12,413 bases of DNA from Candidatus Omnitrophota bacterium (lineage in GTDB: Bacteria > Omnitrophota > Gorgyraeia > Gygaellales > Profunditerraquicolaceae), in the NCBI GenBank assembly GCA_028719265.1, contig JAQUKF010000027.1, forward strand, positions 1 to 12,413. The letters run 5' to 3'. The notes below the pieces were generated by a model. It made no database searches, had not been told where the DNA came from, and was given only the letters and a program-made list of their open reading frames with translations. Below are positions 1-8,085 of the stretch, one piece after another. Both the position numbers and the translations under genes were made by a program. Numbering within the stretch: position 1 is the first letter of the stretch; every line of letters begins with the position of its first letter.

Positions 1-200
1 AGCTTCCCTGGATCGAGTTTCGGCCTGCTGGCAGCGCAACGCACTATGCTTCCCGGACCGGGATCGATCAATACATTGGCCTGCCCGGATGAAACCCATA
101 ACCCTCCGGAGGCACGCAGCTGTTTGATCATTACGAAACGCGCGCCCGCCGTCCCCAGGAATTTAATGAAATTCCCTTCCTCCCGTTTTACTCCAGCCAC
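1..200 (-). CDS. Metallo-beta-lactamase-fold hydrolase, N-terminal fragment (runs off the left edge)
   Basis: An open frame of about 66 codons reads from 200 down to the edge of the window. After a short leader it contains FLGTAGARF, then IKQLRASGGLW, NVLIDPGPGS and SRPKLDP. This is the beta-strand opening of MBL-fold hydrolases of the phosphodiesterase/RNase Z-like type, whose metal-binding HxHxDH motif would lie beyond the window. The start is uncertain. GTG at 200 overlaps the upstream NYN gene by 13 bases and has GAGGAG 11 bases before it. However, family members usually begin just before the FLGT motif, where an ATT codon at 167 sits six bases after an AAGGG SD (178-174). I extend it to GTG because ATT starts are rare. 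It is the last visible gene of the long minus-strand operon. The substrate cannot be inferred. Confidence 0.75.
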   Translation of the reverse strand, partial: MAGVKREEGNFIKFLGTAGARFVMIKQLRASGGLWVSSGQANVLIDPGPGSIVRCAASRPKLDPGK

Positions 201-670
201 CTCTTCTTGAGCTCCTCGTTTATTTCCTGCATCTTGGAATAAGGGATCCTGTCGTCGTCTTCATGCGATGAAGATACGGATCTCCTTGCGCCCTTCTTTC
301 CACAAATAAACTCCTCCACCGCGCTTACCCTGGCCCTCAACAGCCTGGCGGCAGATTGCACAGCCTTGTCATCGGAAACTACAATGATATTGGCGGGCTG
401 CCCGGATTCCTCCACCAGCTTCTTTATGAGTTCATCAGCCTCGATCATCCGCGAAAACAAACAAAGTAATCCTTCCCCCTCGGGCATCTTCTCTCCGGCA
501 GGAGGATAACCGTCAAAAACTAGGATAACCTTGTTCTTCCTGCTGCCGGAAAGCCTGTTCAGAAAGATGAAATCCGCCAGCGAACTCTGCACATTGACGG
601 ATCTTTTGGAAGGTCTAAACTGCGGATGGTTGATTATGTTGTAGGCGTCGATGATGTACCGTAAGGACAT
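188..670 (-). CDS. NYN/YacP-like PIN-fold RNase-type protein
   Basis: A 160-residue cytoplasmic protein of the NYN domain (YacP-like, formerly DUF901) family, PIN-fold proteins thought to cut RNA in a metal-dependent way. Visible hallmarks are the N-terminal strand IIDAYNII with Asp8 and Asn11, VFDGY with Asp53, an acidic position at Asp79-Glu80, and VVSDD with Asp100/Asp101. These match the acidic cluster expected of a PIN/NYN active site. The C-terminal 40 residues are charged and probably lie outside the fold. ATG at 670 is preceded by GGAG with a six-base spacer, which supports this start although it lies 56 bases inside the upstream membrane-protein gene. Its stop overlaps the next gene, so all three are probably translationally coupled. 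The RNA target is unknown. Confidence 0.85.
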   Translation of the reverse strand: MSLRYIIDAYNIINHPQFRPSKRSVNVQSSLADFIFLNRLSGSRKNKVILVFDGYPPAGEKMPEGEGLLCLFSRMIEADELIKKLVEESGQPANIIVVSDDKAVQSAARLLRARVSAVEEFICGKKGARRSVSSSHEDDDRIPYSKMQEINEELKKRWLE

Positions 671-1601
671 AGATTACTCCCGCTATTGCCCCGCAAAGAA
701 TAACCAGGGAAAAGAATAATAGAGACATCGTCAATGCCAGTTGTTTGGCTACCCCAACTTTGGCAAAATAGACTACAAAGAGCCCTTCCCTTAATCCCAA
801 TCCTCCCAAAGAGATGGGAAGCAGGGTAATCGCGCTGATTATAGGTATAAAGATAAAAAAATAGGAAAGTTTTACGCCCAGCCCCAAAGAGACTCCCGTA
901 AAATACACGCTTAATGGAAAAGCCAGCTGGATTGCCAAAGAAAGAGCCAGGTTCAAAATGATCATCCTCCCATGCCTGCGGAAAACATGGATCTCTTTAT
1001 GCATATCCCTTATCTTCTCCCTGATCCTGCCTGAACCGGAAGCAGAGAGAAAACCGGAGACCTTCTCGTAGATAAAACTATTAAAAAGGAACACCAGGGT
1101 AATGACCAGGAGCATGACAATAACGGCTACGGATAAATAGACCACCTTATCGCCGATAAGCGGGCCGGCGAACAAAAGGGCTGGCAATACTACCAATACC
1201 AGGCCTATATAACCGCTTAACCTGTCCAGGAAAACCGTAGCAATAACCTGCCTGGCCTTTTGCGTATGCACAGACAGATCGGCAGTCCTTACCAGGTCCC
1301 CGCCGATGGTCGAGGGGAGAAAAATACTAAAAAAAATACCCCCGCAAAAAGAGCTTATCAATTTCTTGTGAGGGATTTTTATTCCGTCTGCCTCAAGCAG
1401 CATACGCCACCGCCAGAAGCTCAACAGGTATGTCAGCATTATGGCCAGAAAAGCCATAAACAAGGGCAACTTTTCTACGCCTCTTATATCTTTTGCCAAA
1501 TCCGCAAGATCTATCTTGTTAAGCTTGAATAAAGCAAAAAGAAGCGCGGCGCTGATGGCGACCCTAAGCAATAAAGATAATAAATTTTTAAGCTTAGGCA
1601 T
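615..1601 (-). CDS. Flippase-like integral membrane protein (lysylphosphatidylglycerol synthase TM-region family, UPF0104)
   Basis: A 328-residue polytopic membrane protein with about eight hydrophobic segments. It carries the typical motifs of the LPG synthase transmembrane/AglD-like family: RWRMLL (64-69), LPSTIGGDLVR (95-105), FLDRLSG (124-130) and LPISLGGLGLREG (261-273). The aminoacyl-transferase domain of full MprF proteins is absent, so it should not be called MprF. Stand-alone members are thought to flip or transfer lipid-linked substrates, but this one's substrate cannot be read from sequence. ATG at 1601 lies two bases after the purC stop and has only a weak GAGAG upstream, consistent with coupling to purC. 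The last 56 bases overlap the NYN gene. No nearby glycosyltransferase is seen. Confidence 0.85.
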   Translation of the reverse strand: MPKLKNLLSLLLRVAISAALLFALFKLNKIDLADLAKDIRGVEKLPLFMAFLAIMLTYLLSFWRWRMLLEADGIKIPHKKLISSFCGGIFFSIFLPSTIGGDLVRTADLSVHTQKARQVIATVFLDRLSGYIGLVLVVLPALLFAGPLIGDKVVYLSVAVIVMLLVITLVFLFNSFIYEKVSGFLSASGSGRIREKIRDMHKEIHVFRRHGRMIILNLALSLAIQLAFPLSVYFTGVSLGLGVKLSYFFIFIPIISAITLLPISLGGLGLREGLFVVYFAKVGVAKQLALTMSLLFFSLVILCGAIAGVIYVLTVHHRRLQHNQPSAV

Positions 1602-1603
1602 AT

Positions 1604-2497
1604 TTATTTGAGCTCTCTACCCGTGAGCTTTGAATAAGCTTCAAGATATTTTTCCGTGGTCTTGGATATTATTTCATCCGGCAAGGCAGGCGCCGGAGGA
1701 ATTTTATTCCAATCCAGCGTCTCCAGATAATCCCGCACAAATTGCTTGTCAAAACTCGGCTGCGGCTCACCCGGAGAATAATGTTCGAGCGGCCAGAAAC
1801 GGGACGAATCCGGAGTAAGCGCTTCATCTATAATTACTATGCGGCCGTTATGGATCCCGAATTCAAACTTGGTATCCGCGATAATTATCCCCTTGAGCAG
1901 GGCGTAATCGCGGGCACGGCTGTAAATTTCTATGCTCGTTTTCCTCAGCTCCTCCGCCGTCTCTTTACCCAGCAGGTTTTCTACATATCCCTGGTCCACA
2001 TTCTGGTCGTGACCGGAATCGGCTTTAGTTGATGGGGTAAAGATCGGTTCTGGTAATTTATCGGATTCTCTTAATCCGGGCGGCAGTTTTATCGAACAAA
2101 CCGACTGGTTTTCTTTATATTCTTTCCAACCCGAACCAGCAAGATACCCCCTTACAACACACTCAACCGGCAAGGGCCTGGTTTTTAAAACCAGCATAGA
2201 GCGGCCGCTCAGCTCATTTTTATATTTGTTTAATTCCTGCGGGTATTGCAGTTCGTCGGTGGTTATCAAATGATGCGGTATTATCTGCTTGATAAAATCA
2301 AACCAGAAGGCGGATATGTTAGTCAGGACTTTCCCTTTGTATGGTATGCCGGAAGGCAAAACTACGTCAAAACAGGATATGCGGTCCGTGGAAACGATCA
2401 AGAGCTTATCGCCCAAATCATAAACATCCCTCACCTTCCCCTTGCGGAAAAGCTTCAAATCGCCAAATTCCGTATTTAGCAAGATGTCATTTCCCAT
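1604..2497 (-). CDS. purC: Phosphoribosylaminoimidazole-succinocarboxamide synthase (SAICAR synthetase)
   Basis: Catalyses the ATP-dependent joining of aspartate to CAIR to form SAICAR, a step of cytoplasmic de novo purine synthesis. The 297-residue length matches the longer yeast Ade1-like form rather than the roughly 237-residue E. coli form. Motifs in order are GKVRDVYD (20-27, nucleotide-binding loop), DRISCFD (38-44), VECVVRGYLAGSGW (111-124), FTPSTKA (153-159), DTKFEFG (208-214) and DEALTPDSSRF (224-234). All expected signature elements are intact. ATG at 2497 overlaps the end of pckG by 11 bases and lacks a strong SD, implying translational coupling. It is the only purine gene in the window, so the purine pathway is not clustered here. 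Confidence 0.97.
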   Translation of the reverse strand: MGNDILLNTEFGDLKLFRKGKVRDVYDLGDKLLIVSTDRISCFDVVLPSGIPYKGKVLTNISAFWFDFIKQIIPHHLITTDELQYPQELNKYKNELSGRSMLVLKTRPLPVECVVRGYLAGSGWKEYKENQSVCSIKLPPGLRESDKLPEPIFTPSTKADSGHDQNVDQGYVENLLGKETAEELRKTSIEIYSRARDYALLKGIIIADTKFEFGIHNGRIVIIDEALTPDSSRFWPLEHYSPGEPQPSFDKQFVRDYLETLDWNKIPPAPALPDEIISKTTEKYLEAYSKLTGRELK

Positions 2498-4283
2498 ATT
2501 TCTTCAATCTTTCCAGCAATGCGCCGTATTCATCCCAGAGCTCCCTGGGCATGTCCATTTTGAAATCCCGGAAGAATTTGCATATTCCTTTCATTTCTTC
2601 CAGCCATTCAGCCTTCTCTACCTTGAATAGTTTTTCCATCGTGGCCGAAGGAAGCGGCAAGCCGGTCATGTCTATGTCAAACGGGTACGGCAAATAACCG
2701 ATAGGGGTCTCCATTGCGTTAACCTTATTGTTGCAGCGGTCCAATATCCACTCCAGTATCCTCAGGTTCTCGCAAAAACCCGGCCAGAGGAACCTGCCGT
2801 GTTCATCCGTCCTGAACCAATTAACATGGAAGATCTTCGGGGGCTTGGCCATAAGTTTGCCCATATTAAGCCAATGCCTGAAATAATCTGCCATATTGTA
2901 ACCGCAGAAAGGAAGCATGGCCATGGGGTCCCTGCGCACCTGCCCAATCTTGCCTACCTGCGCCGCGGTCAGCTCCGATCCCATAGTCGCTCCCACAAAT
3001 ACTCCGTGCTGCCAGTTAAACGATTCATATATCAAAGGCGCAACATGTTCGCGCCTTCCGCCAAAGACAATCGCGGAAATCGGCACCCCGTGATGCTGGT
3101 CCAGCCTGAATGAGGCCGAAGGACAATTCGCGATAGGACTGGTGAATCGCGCGTTTGGATGCGCCCCCTTTATTATGTTCCCCTGCGCATCCTTGATATT
3201 CGGCTTCCAGGGATTACCTTTCCAGTCTATCCCGTTGGCAGGCACTTCACCGTCGGCACCCTCCCACCAAACCGTGTTATCCGGCTTAAGCAGGACATTG
3301 GTATAAATAGTATCCCTCCTGATAGTCTCTACCATATTGGGATTTGATTTGGAATTCGTCCCCGGGGCGACACCAAAAAACCCCGTTTCGGGATTTATCG
3401 CCCAAAGCGAACCGTCCGAATCAACGCGCATCCATGAGATATCGTCCCCTACCGTCCAGATACGGTAACCTTTCCTTTTCAGGCCTTGCGGCGGGACCAT
3501 CATCGCCAGGTTCGTCTTCCCGCAGGCGCTGGGAAAAGCCGCCGCTATATATTCAATGTGCCCGTTAGGCTCTTCTATGCCCAGGATCAGCATATGTTCG
3601 GCCATCCATTTCTCTTTCTTTGCGGCATAGCTGGCAATGCGCAGGGAAAGGCACTTCTTGCCCAGAAGCACATTACCCCCGTACCCCGAACCCACGCTCC
3701 AGATCGTGTTATCCTCCGGAAAATGCAATATCAGCCTTTTATTTATATCCAACTGGGCCTTTGAATGAAGGCATTTGGTAAAATTATCATTTTTTTCCAA
3801 TTGCCTCAATACAGCGCTCCCGCAACGGGTCATGATCAACATATTCAATACCACATACAGAGAATCGGTTATCTCCACCCCGGTCTTACTGAAAGAAGAC
3901 CCCACCGGCCCCATAGAAAAGGGAATTACATACATGGTCCTGGAGGACATTGCCCCCTTGAATATGGCTTTCGCCTTTTTGTATGCCCGCGCCGGCAGCA
4001 TCCAATTATTGTTAGGACCGGCATCGCGTTTCCTTTTGGTACAGATAAATGTCAGGTGTTCCGTGCGGGAAACATCATCGTGGGCGGTGCGATGAAGGAA
4101 ACAGCCGGGAAGCTTCTCCTTATTCAAACGCACCATTTCCCCGGAAGCAACGGCTTCCTTCTCCAGCGCCAGCCTCTGCTCTTCCGAACCGTCTATCCAT
4201 ACTATCCGTTCAGGGCAACAAAGCCTGCTGGCCCTATTTACCCAATCTATCAACTTCTTGTTTGTAGTGGGAAAATATTCCAT
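2487..4283 (-). CDS. pckG: Phosphoenolpyruvate carboxykinase (GTP)
   Basis: Interconverts oxaloacetate plus GTP with PEP, CO2 and GDP, linking the C4-acid pool to gluconeogenesis or glycolysis. The 598 residues match GTP-type PEPCK length. RTMYVIPFSMGPVGS (115-129) is a substrate-site signature. FPSACGKTNLAMM (250-262) is the P-loop, with the reactive Cys254 characteristic of the GTP enzymes. VGDDISW (278-284) is the metal-binding kinase-2 motif, and GTNSKSNPNM (308-317) and FGGRREH follow. An NWFRTDEHGRFLWPGF block lies near residue 500. ATG at 4283 begins directly after the trxB stop, with AGGAG seven bases before it, so the two are coupled. In a fermenter with Pta-AckA it could run in either direction; the sequence does not say which. 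Confidence 0.97.
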   Translation of the reverse strand: MEYFPTTNKKLIDWVNRASRLCCPERIVWIDGSEEQRLALEKEAVASGEMVRLNKEKLPGCFLHRTAHDDVSRTEHLTFICTKRKRDAGPNNNWMLPARAYKKAKAIFKGAMSSRTMYVIPFSMGPVGSSFSKTGVEITDSLYVVLNMLIMTRCGSAVLRQLEKNDNFTKCLHSKAQLDINKRLILHFPEDNTIWSVGSGYGGNVLLGKKCLSLRIASYAAKKEKWMAEHMLILGIEEPNGHIEYIAAAFPSACGKTNLAMMVPPQGLKRKGYRIWTVGDDISWMRVDSDGSLWAINPETGFFGVAPGTNSKSNPNMVETIRRDTIYTNVLLKPDNTVWWEGADGEVPANGIDWKGNPWKPNIKDAQGNIIKGAHPNARFTSPIANCPSASFRLDQHHGVPISAIVFGGRREHVAPLIYESFNWQHGVFVGATMGSELTAAQVGKIGQVRRDPMAMLPFCGYNMADYFRHWLNMGKLMAKPPKIFHVNWFRTDEHGRFLWPGFCENLRILEWILDRCNNKVNAMETPIGYLPYPFDIDMTGLPLPSATMEKLFKVEKAEWLEEMKGICKFFRDFKMDMPRELWDEYGALLERLKKYGK

Positions 4284-5195
4284 TTAAACACTCCTGTTTG
4301 CTGTAAATTTATACGCGGAATCTGCCGCCACCGCTCCGTCGCCGCAGGCGTTTATCACCTGATAGAGGCTTTTCTTGCGGCAATCCCCGCAGGCAAATAC
4401 CCCTTCAGCCGAAGTGGCCATTGAATCATCGGTGATTATAAAACCCGCCTCATCCATTCCGACCTTGCCCTTCAAGAATGCCGTCTCCGGTTCATAGCCT
4501 ATATAGATAAAAACTCCATCGCAAGGCAAAATGTTCTCCTTACCGGTCAAGGCATCCTTGATCTTAACCCCTTTAACCGACTTCTCCCCTTCGATGCCGG
4601 TAAGCCGGCTGTTTAATATAAAACTGATCTTCTCTTCCTTACGCATCTTCTCCTGCAATATAGCCGAAGCGCGCAACTCCTGGCGGCGGTGTACAACGCT
4701 TACCGAAGAGGCAAAACGGCTGATATAAAGGGCCTCCTCGGCGACCGCGTTCCCTCCGCCTACAAGAACCACTTTTTTGCCTTTGAAAAAAGGCGCATCG
4801 CAAGTAGCGCAATATGAAACCCCGCGGCCGGTCAGCTCTTTTTCTCCCGGGACATCCAGTTTACGCGGACGCGCCCCGCTTGCTACAATGATTGTTTTGG
4901 CAGCATATGTCCCCCCTGCGGCCGTAACCGCTTTCTTCCCGCAGTCCAGATCCAAAACCTCATCGCTTTTGATCTCCACGCCGAGCTCCCTGACCTGTCC
5001 TTCCATGCGGCTGATCAATTCAGAAGTGGACACCCCTCCGGGGAAACCGGGGTAATTCTCGATGCTCTCGCTCATCAATATCCTGCCGCCGCAGGACATC
5101 TTTTCAATTATAAGGGTATTCATCCTGCTGCGTCCGGCATACAAAGCGGCAGTCAATCCGGCCGGACCGGCGCCGATAATAATCAAGTCATGCAT
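4284..5195 (-). CDS. trxB: Thioredoxin-disulfide reductase
   Basis: An FAD flavoprotein that passes electrons from NADPH to thioredoxin. Numbered from ATG at 5195 (303 residues), it shows the FAD-binding GAGPAG at 8-13, the redox-active CATC with Cys129 and Cys132, a second dinucleotide-binding GGGNAVAEEAL starting near 146, HRRQELRAS at 169-177 (the pattern that contacts the NADPH 2'-phosphate) and GVFACGDC at 265-272. This is the complete bacterial low-molecular-weight TrxB layout. An in-frame TTG at 5201 is only four bases from the GAGG SD (5209-5206), whereas ATG at 5195 is ten bases away, so the ATG is preferred. Its partner trxA lies at the head of the same gene array. The stop abuts the pckG start with no gap. 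Confidence 0.93.
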   Translation of the reverse strand: MHDLIIIGAGPAGLTAALYAGRSRMNTLIIEKMSCGGRILMSESIENYPGFPGGVSTSELISRMEGQVRELGVEIKSDEVLDLDCGKKAVTAAGGTYAAKTIIVASGARPRKLDVPGEKELTGRGVSYCATCDAPFFKGKKVVLVGGGNAVAEEALYISRFASSVSVVHRRQELRASAILQEKMRKEEKISFILNSRLTGIEGEKSVKGVKIKDALTGKENILPCDGVFIYIGYEPETAFLKGKVGMDEAGFIITDDSMATSAEGVFACGDCRKKSLYQVINACGDGAVAADSAYKFTANRSV

Positions 5196-5215
5196 GATCA
5201 AACAACCTCTTTTAG

Positions 5216-5728
5216 TTATAGTTTACGGATCCTGGCTTCTTTACGCAGCTCTTTCAGCTTACGCCTGATCTTTAATTTTTCCAGCAAGGAAGCATAATCG
5301 ACTATAAGCTTCCCTTCCAAATGGTCTATTTCATGCTGTAAAACACAGGCAAACAAATCTTTTGCCTCTATTTTTAAGGGCCGGTTATTCTCATCCATGG
5401 CCTCTATCCATACCCGCCTGGAGCGCCTGACCTTGACACATGCGCCCGGGACACTCAAACACCCTTCCTGTATCGATTGAACCCCTTGCCGCTTGACGAT
5501 CTTGGGGTTTGCTAATTTATAAAGCCCTTCCCCGATATCCACTACAATCAGGCGCGCCCCAACCCCTATCTGCGGGGCAGCCAGGCCTATTCCCGAATGT
5601 TCATACATTGACGCGGCCATCGAACTCAGGAGTTTGCGGTATTCAGCGGTAACCTCCTGCAAGGGCTTTGCCTTCTTTCTTAATATAGGATCGCCTAAAA
5701 TATTAATTTTGGATCTTGTTCCTAGCAT
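5216..5728 (-). CDS. def: Peptide deformylase
   Basis: Removes the formyl group from the initiator methionine of nascent proteins and is essential in most bacteria. All three metal-site motifs are present: GIGLAAPQ (46-53), EGCLS (88-92, metal-ligand Cys90) and HEIDH (132-136, two His ligands plus catalytic Glu133). The length of 170 residues is normal. INILGDPILRKKA near the N-terminus matches the usual opening. ATG at 5728 lies inside the last 26 bases of panD. The upstream AAGG is close to this ATG, so the start is good but not certain. No fmt gene, its common neighbour, is visible; here it sits between panD and trxB in the long operon. Confidence 0.95.
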   Translation of the reverse strand: MLGTRSKINILGDPILRKKAKPLQEVTAEYRKLLSSMAASMYEHSGIGLAAPQIGVGARLIVVDIGEGLYKLANPKIVKRQGVQSIQEGCLSVPGACVKVRRSRRVWIEAMDENNRPLKIEAKDLFACVLQHEIDHLEGKLIVDYASLLEKLKIRRKLKELRKEARIRKL

Positions 5729-6053
5729 TTACCTTCACCACCTTTGGCTTGATCTTCTTTGCTGTCTTATCGTCAACCATAACATAAGAAACAACGATTA
5801 CCTGGTCTCCCGGACAGGCGCCGCGGGCCGCAGGTCCGTTAAGACAAACTATCCCGCTTCCGGCCTTTCCCTTGATCACGTATGTCTCAATACGCTGCCC
5901 GCTGTTAAGATTAAGCACCTCTACCTTCTCGTTCTCCAGCATATCCGCTGCCCTAGTCAACTCCTCGTCAATGGTTATGCTGCCTTCATAGTAAAGGTTC
6001 GCTTCGGTCACAGTCGCCCTGTGTATTTTCGATTTTAACATAGTCCTTAACAT
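5703..6053 (-). CDS. panD: Aspartate 1-decarboxylase (pyruvoyl-dependent)
   Basis: Makes beta-alanine from aspartate for pantothenate and coenzyme A synthesis. The 116-residue protein contains the self-cleavage site YEGS, with Gly24-Ser25 at exactly the E. coli numbering. Cleavage there yields a short beta chain and an alpha chain whose N-terminal pyruvoyl group is the cofactor. KIHRATVT (9-16, with active-site Lys9 and the following basic residues) and LNGPAARG are also conserved. The start at 6053 is chosen over a longer open frame because AAGGAG lies just upstream and because it aligns residue-for-residue with known PanD starts. It follows ackA by 32 bases. A CoA-supply gene next to pta-ackA makes metabolic sense, but the link is inferred. 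Confidence 0.96.
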   Translation of the reverse strand: MLRTMLKSKIHRATVTEANLYYEGSITIDEELTRAADMLENEKVEVLNLNSGQRIETYVIKGKAGSGIVCLNGPAARGACPGDQVIVVSYVMVDDKTAKKIKPKVVKVNARNKIQN

Positions 6054-6085
6054 TTTCCTCTCCTTATCCGAAAAGGCCGCACTGA

Positions 6086-7153
6086 TCACTTGCAGGCGCC
6101 CGGCGATATCAGCCTGCAGGTCTGCCGGGCAATCATCAATTCTTCGTTTGTCGGAATCACTAAGACCCTGGGCTTCCTTTCGAAATACCTGAAGAGCCCG
6201 CGGCAGACATCCCTTCTGACATCTGATTGATTCTCCCCGATCCCGGCCGTAAATATCAAGGCGTCCAATCCACCCAATACCGACAGGTATGAACCAATGT
6301 ATTTCCTGATACGGTATATGAATATGTCTATAGCCAGCCTTGCCCGTTTATTGCCGGAGGCGGCTGCCGCCTCAAGAGAACGCATATCATTGCTTACCCC
6401 GGATATTCCTTTCAAGCCGCTCTCCTTGTTCAAAATACGCTCCATCTGCCGTACATCTATATTCCTTCTTGACATAATATAAGTGACCAATGCCGGGTCA
6501 ACGTCACCGCAGCGGGTCCCCATAACCAGGCCCTCCAGGGGAGTAAATCCCATACTTGTATCTATAGACCTGCCCTTGTCGATAGCAGTAATACTGCAGC
6601 CGTTTCCTAAATGGCAGCTGATCAATTTTAACTTGCCTGGCGGCCTCTTGAGTATCCTGGCGGCCTCGGCGGCCACGTATTCATGGCTGGTGCCGTGAAA
6701 ACCATATTTCCTTATTTGCATCTTCCGGTAATACTCATAAGGAAGGCCGTATATATACGCGTAATCCGGTATACTCTGATGGAAAGCAGTATCAAAAACC
6801 GCAACCTGTTTTACTCCCGGCAGGAGTTTCTTGCATGCAAGTATCCCGGAAAGGTTGGCCGGGTTATGCAAGGGAGCTATATCGCAGCATTCCCTGATCC
6901 CCCTTATGACCTTATTATCGACTATTACCGGTCTCTTGAACTTCTCTGCCCCGTGCACCACGCGGTGACCGACCGCCTGCACCAAATCAAACTTTTCCAG
7001 AATAGTCTTTAACCCGGAGTAATGGTCGCAAAAAGCCGACCCCTTTTCCCCGATATGCTCGATAGAGCCTTTTGAAATCAGTGTCTCTTTCGGCATATCG
7101 AAAAGCTTGTACTTGATTGACGAACTGCCGCTGTTAATTACTAGTGTCTTCAT
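6086..7153 (-). CDS. ackA: Acetate kinase, compact form
   Basis: Converts acetyl phosphate plus ADP to acetate plus ATP, the energy-yielding step of acetate fermentation. Catalytic residues are intact: Asn7 in INSGSSS, Arg64 in GHRVVHG, Asp121 in VFDTAFHQ, His153 in GFHGTSH, Arg214 in MGTRCGD and Glu307 in GIGENQ. The protein has 355 residues, about 40 fewer than typical enzymes. The shortfall lies before GHRVVHG (about 25 residues) and in the loop before VIPTNEEL (about 20), not in the active site. The ATG at 7153 shares one base with the pta stop (TAATG), a classic coupling arrangement. A longer frame reaching 7210 would run back into pta and lacks conservation. Confidence 0.95.
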   Translation of the reverse strand: MKTLVINSGSSSIKYKLFDMPKETLISKGSIEHIGEKGSAFCDHYSGLKTILEKFDLVQAVGHRVVHGAEKFKRPVIVDNKVIRGIRECCDIAPLHNPANLSGILACKKLLPGVKQVAVFDTAFHQSIPDYAYIYGLPYEYYRKMQIRKYGFHGTSHEYVAAEAARILKRPPGKLKLISCHLGNGCSITAIDKGRSIDTSMGFTPLEGLVMGTRCGDVDPALVTYIMSRRNIDVRQMERILNKESGLKGISGVSNDMRSLEAAAASGNKRARLAIDIFIYRIRKYIGSYLSVLGGLDALIFTAGIGENQSDVRRDVCRGLFRYFERKPRVLVIPTNEELMIARQTCRLISPGACK

Positions 7154-8082
7154 TATTGAGCCCTTGTCGCCGAAACCGCGATACTGTCCACAATGTCCTG
7201 GGCAAAACATCCCCGGGAAAGATCGCTTGCCGGCTTGTTCAATCCCAGGAATAACGGCCCGATCGCCCGGCAGCCGCTAAGCCTCTGGGAAAGCTTATAG
7301 CTGATATTGCCCGCCTCAAGGTTAGGAAAGATCAATACATTGGCCTTCCCCTCGATCGGACTGGCCGGACATTTTATCTTGGCCACCTCAGGCACGATCG
7401 CTGCGTCCGCCTGCAATTCACCATCCGCCAGTATCCCGGGGACTTGCCCCCTAAGCAGGGACAGCGCCTCGGAAATCTTCTCCGCGGATTTTGTCCTGGC
7501 CGAGCCTTTAGTGGAATAGCTCAGGAATGCTATACGGGGGGTTATATTCAACACCTTAGCTGCCAATTCCGCGGCGGTTATGGCAATGCAAGACAGCTGC
7601 CGGGCGTTAGGGTCTGGAATAACCCCGCAATCCGCATAAACGAAAGTACCGTTATCCCCGTACTGGTTCCCCGGTAGGTCCATGATAAAACAACTCGAGG
7701 CTATAGTAAAACGTTCGTCCAGCCCGATACAACGGATGCATGCGCGCGCCACGTCCGCAGTGGTATGGTTTGCCCCTGCGACCAACCCATCGGCCTTACC
7801 GTTACGGGTCATCATCGCCGCGTAATACAGGTTATCCGAGAAAATCTTCTTGACCTCATCCAGGCTGATATCCTTGGATTGGTACATCTTGGAATACTCC
7901 CCTATATAGCTGTCCAAGAGATCCTTGTCTATCATATCCGGGGTCAAAACCAAGGGCCTGGCGATCTTTTCTTCTTCGGCAATACGCGCTGCCTCTATAG
8001 TCCTCTTATCGTCATATTCGGGAAGCACGATCGTCATAAGCTTCCTTTTAGCCAAGTTACGAATCCTGTTAAGCGCATCCAT
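7153..8082 (-). CDS. pta: Phosphate acetyltransferase, catalytic-domain form
   Basis: Transfers the acetyl group of acetyl-CoA to phosphate, giving acetyl phosphate for AckA. The 309 residues cover only the PTA_PTB catalytic domain (short, class I form). Visible blocks are DGLVAGANHTTADV (98-111), SSCFIM (129-134), YADCGVIPDPNARQL (149-163), LSYSTKGSA (187-195), DGELQADAA (220-228) and NVLIFPNLEAGN (248-259), ending in DLSRGC. An acetyltransferase is preferred over phosphate butyryltransferase because of the STKGSA/DGELQ pattern and the adjacent acetate kinase. ATG at 8082 follows AAAGGA by nine bases and lies three bases after the BioD-like/DRTGG gene. That gene looks like the N-terminal half of long Pta proteins. 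Confidence 0.94.
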   Translation of the reverse strand: MDALNRIRNLAKRKLMTIVLPEYDDKRTIEAARIAEEEKIARPLVLTPDMIDKDLLDSYIGEYSKMYQSKDISLDEVKKIFSDNLYYAAMMTRNGKADGLVAGANHTTADVARACIRCIGLDERFTIASSCFIMDLPGNQYGDNGTFVYADCGVIPDPNARQLSCIAITAAELAAKVLNITPRIAFLSYSTKGSARTKSAEKISEALSLLRGQVPGILADGELQADAAIVPEVAKIKCPASPIEGKANVLIFPNLEAGNISYKLSQRLSGCRAIGPLFLGLNKPASDLSRGCFAQDIVDSIAVSATRAQ

Positions 8083-8085
8083 CTT

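Noticed and set aside
3765..4424. Plus-strand open frame of 219 codons
   Set aside because: It lies antisense to pckG and the end of trxB, which are unambiguous, and its translation has no recognisable domain and an odd composition. It is a shadow frame.
5196..5201. TTG start two codons upstream for trxB
   Set aside because: It is only four bases from the SD, while the ATG at 5195 has workable spacing and matches the normal N-terminus.
6054..6089. Longer panD start at 6089
   Set aside because: A good SD precedes 6053, and the shorter protein aligns exactly with known PanD numbering (Gly24-Ser25).
7154..7210. N-terminal extension of ackA to 7210
   Set aside because: The extension is encoded within pta, is not conserved in acetate kinases, and the TAATG junction supports the start at 7153.
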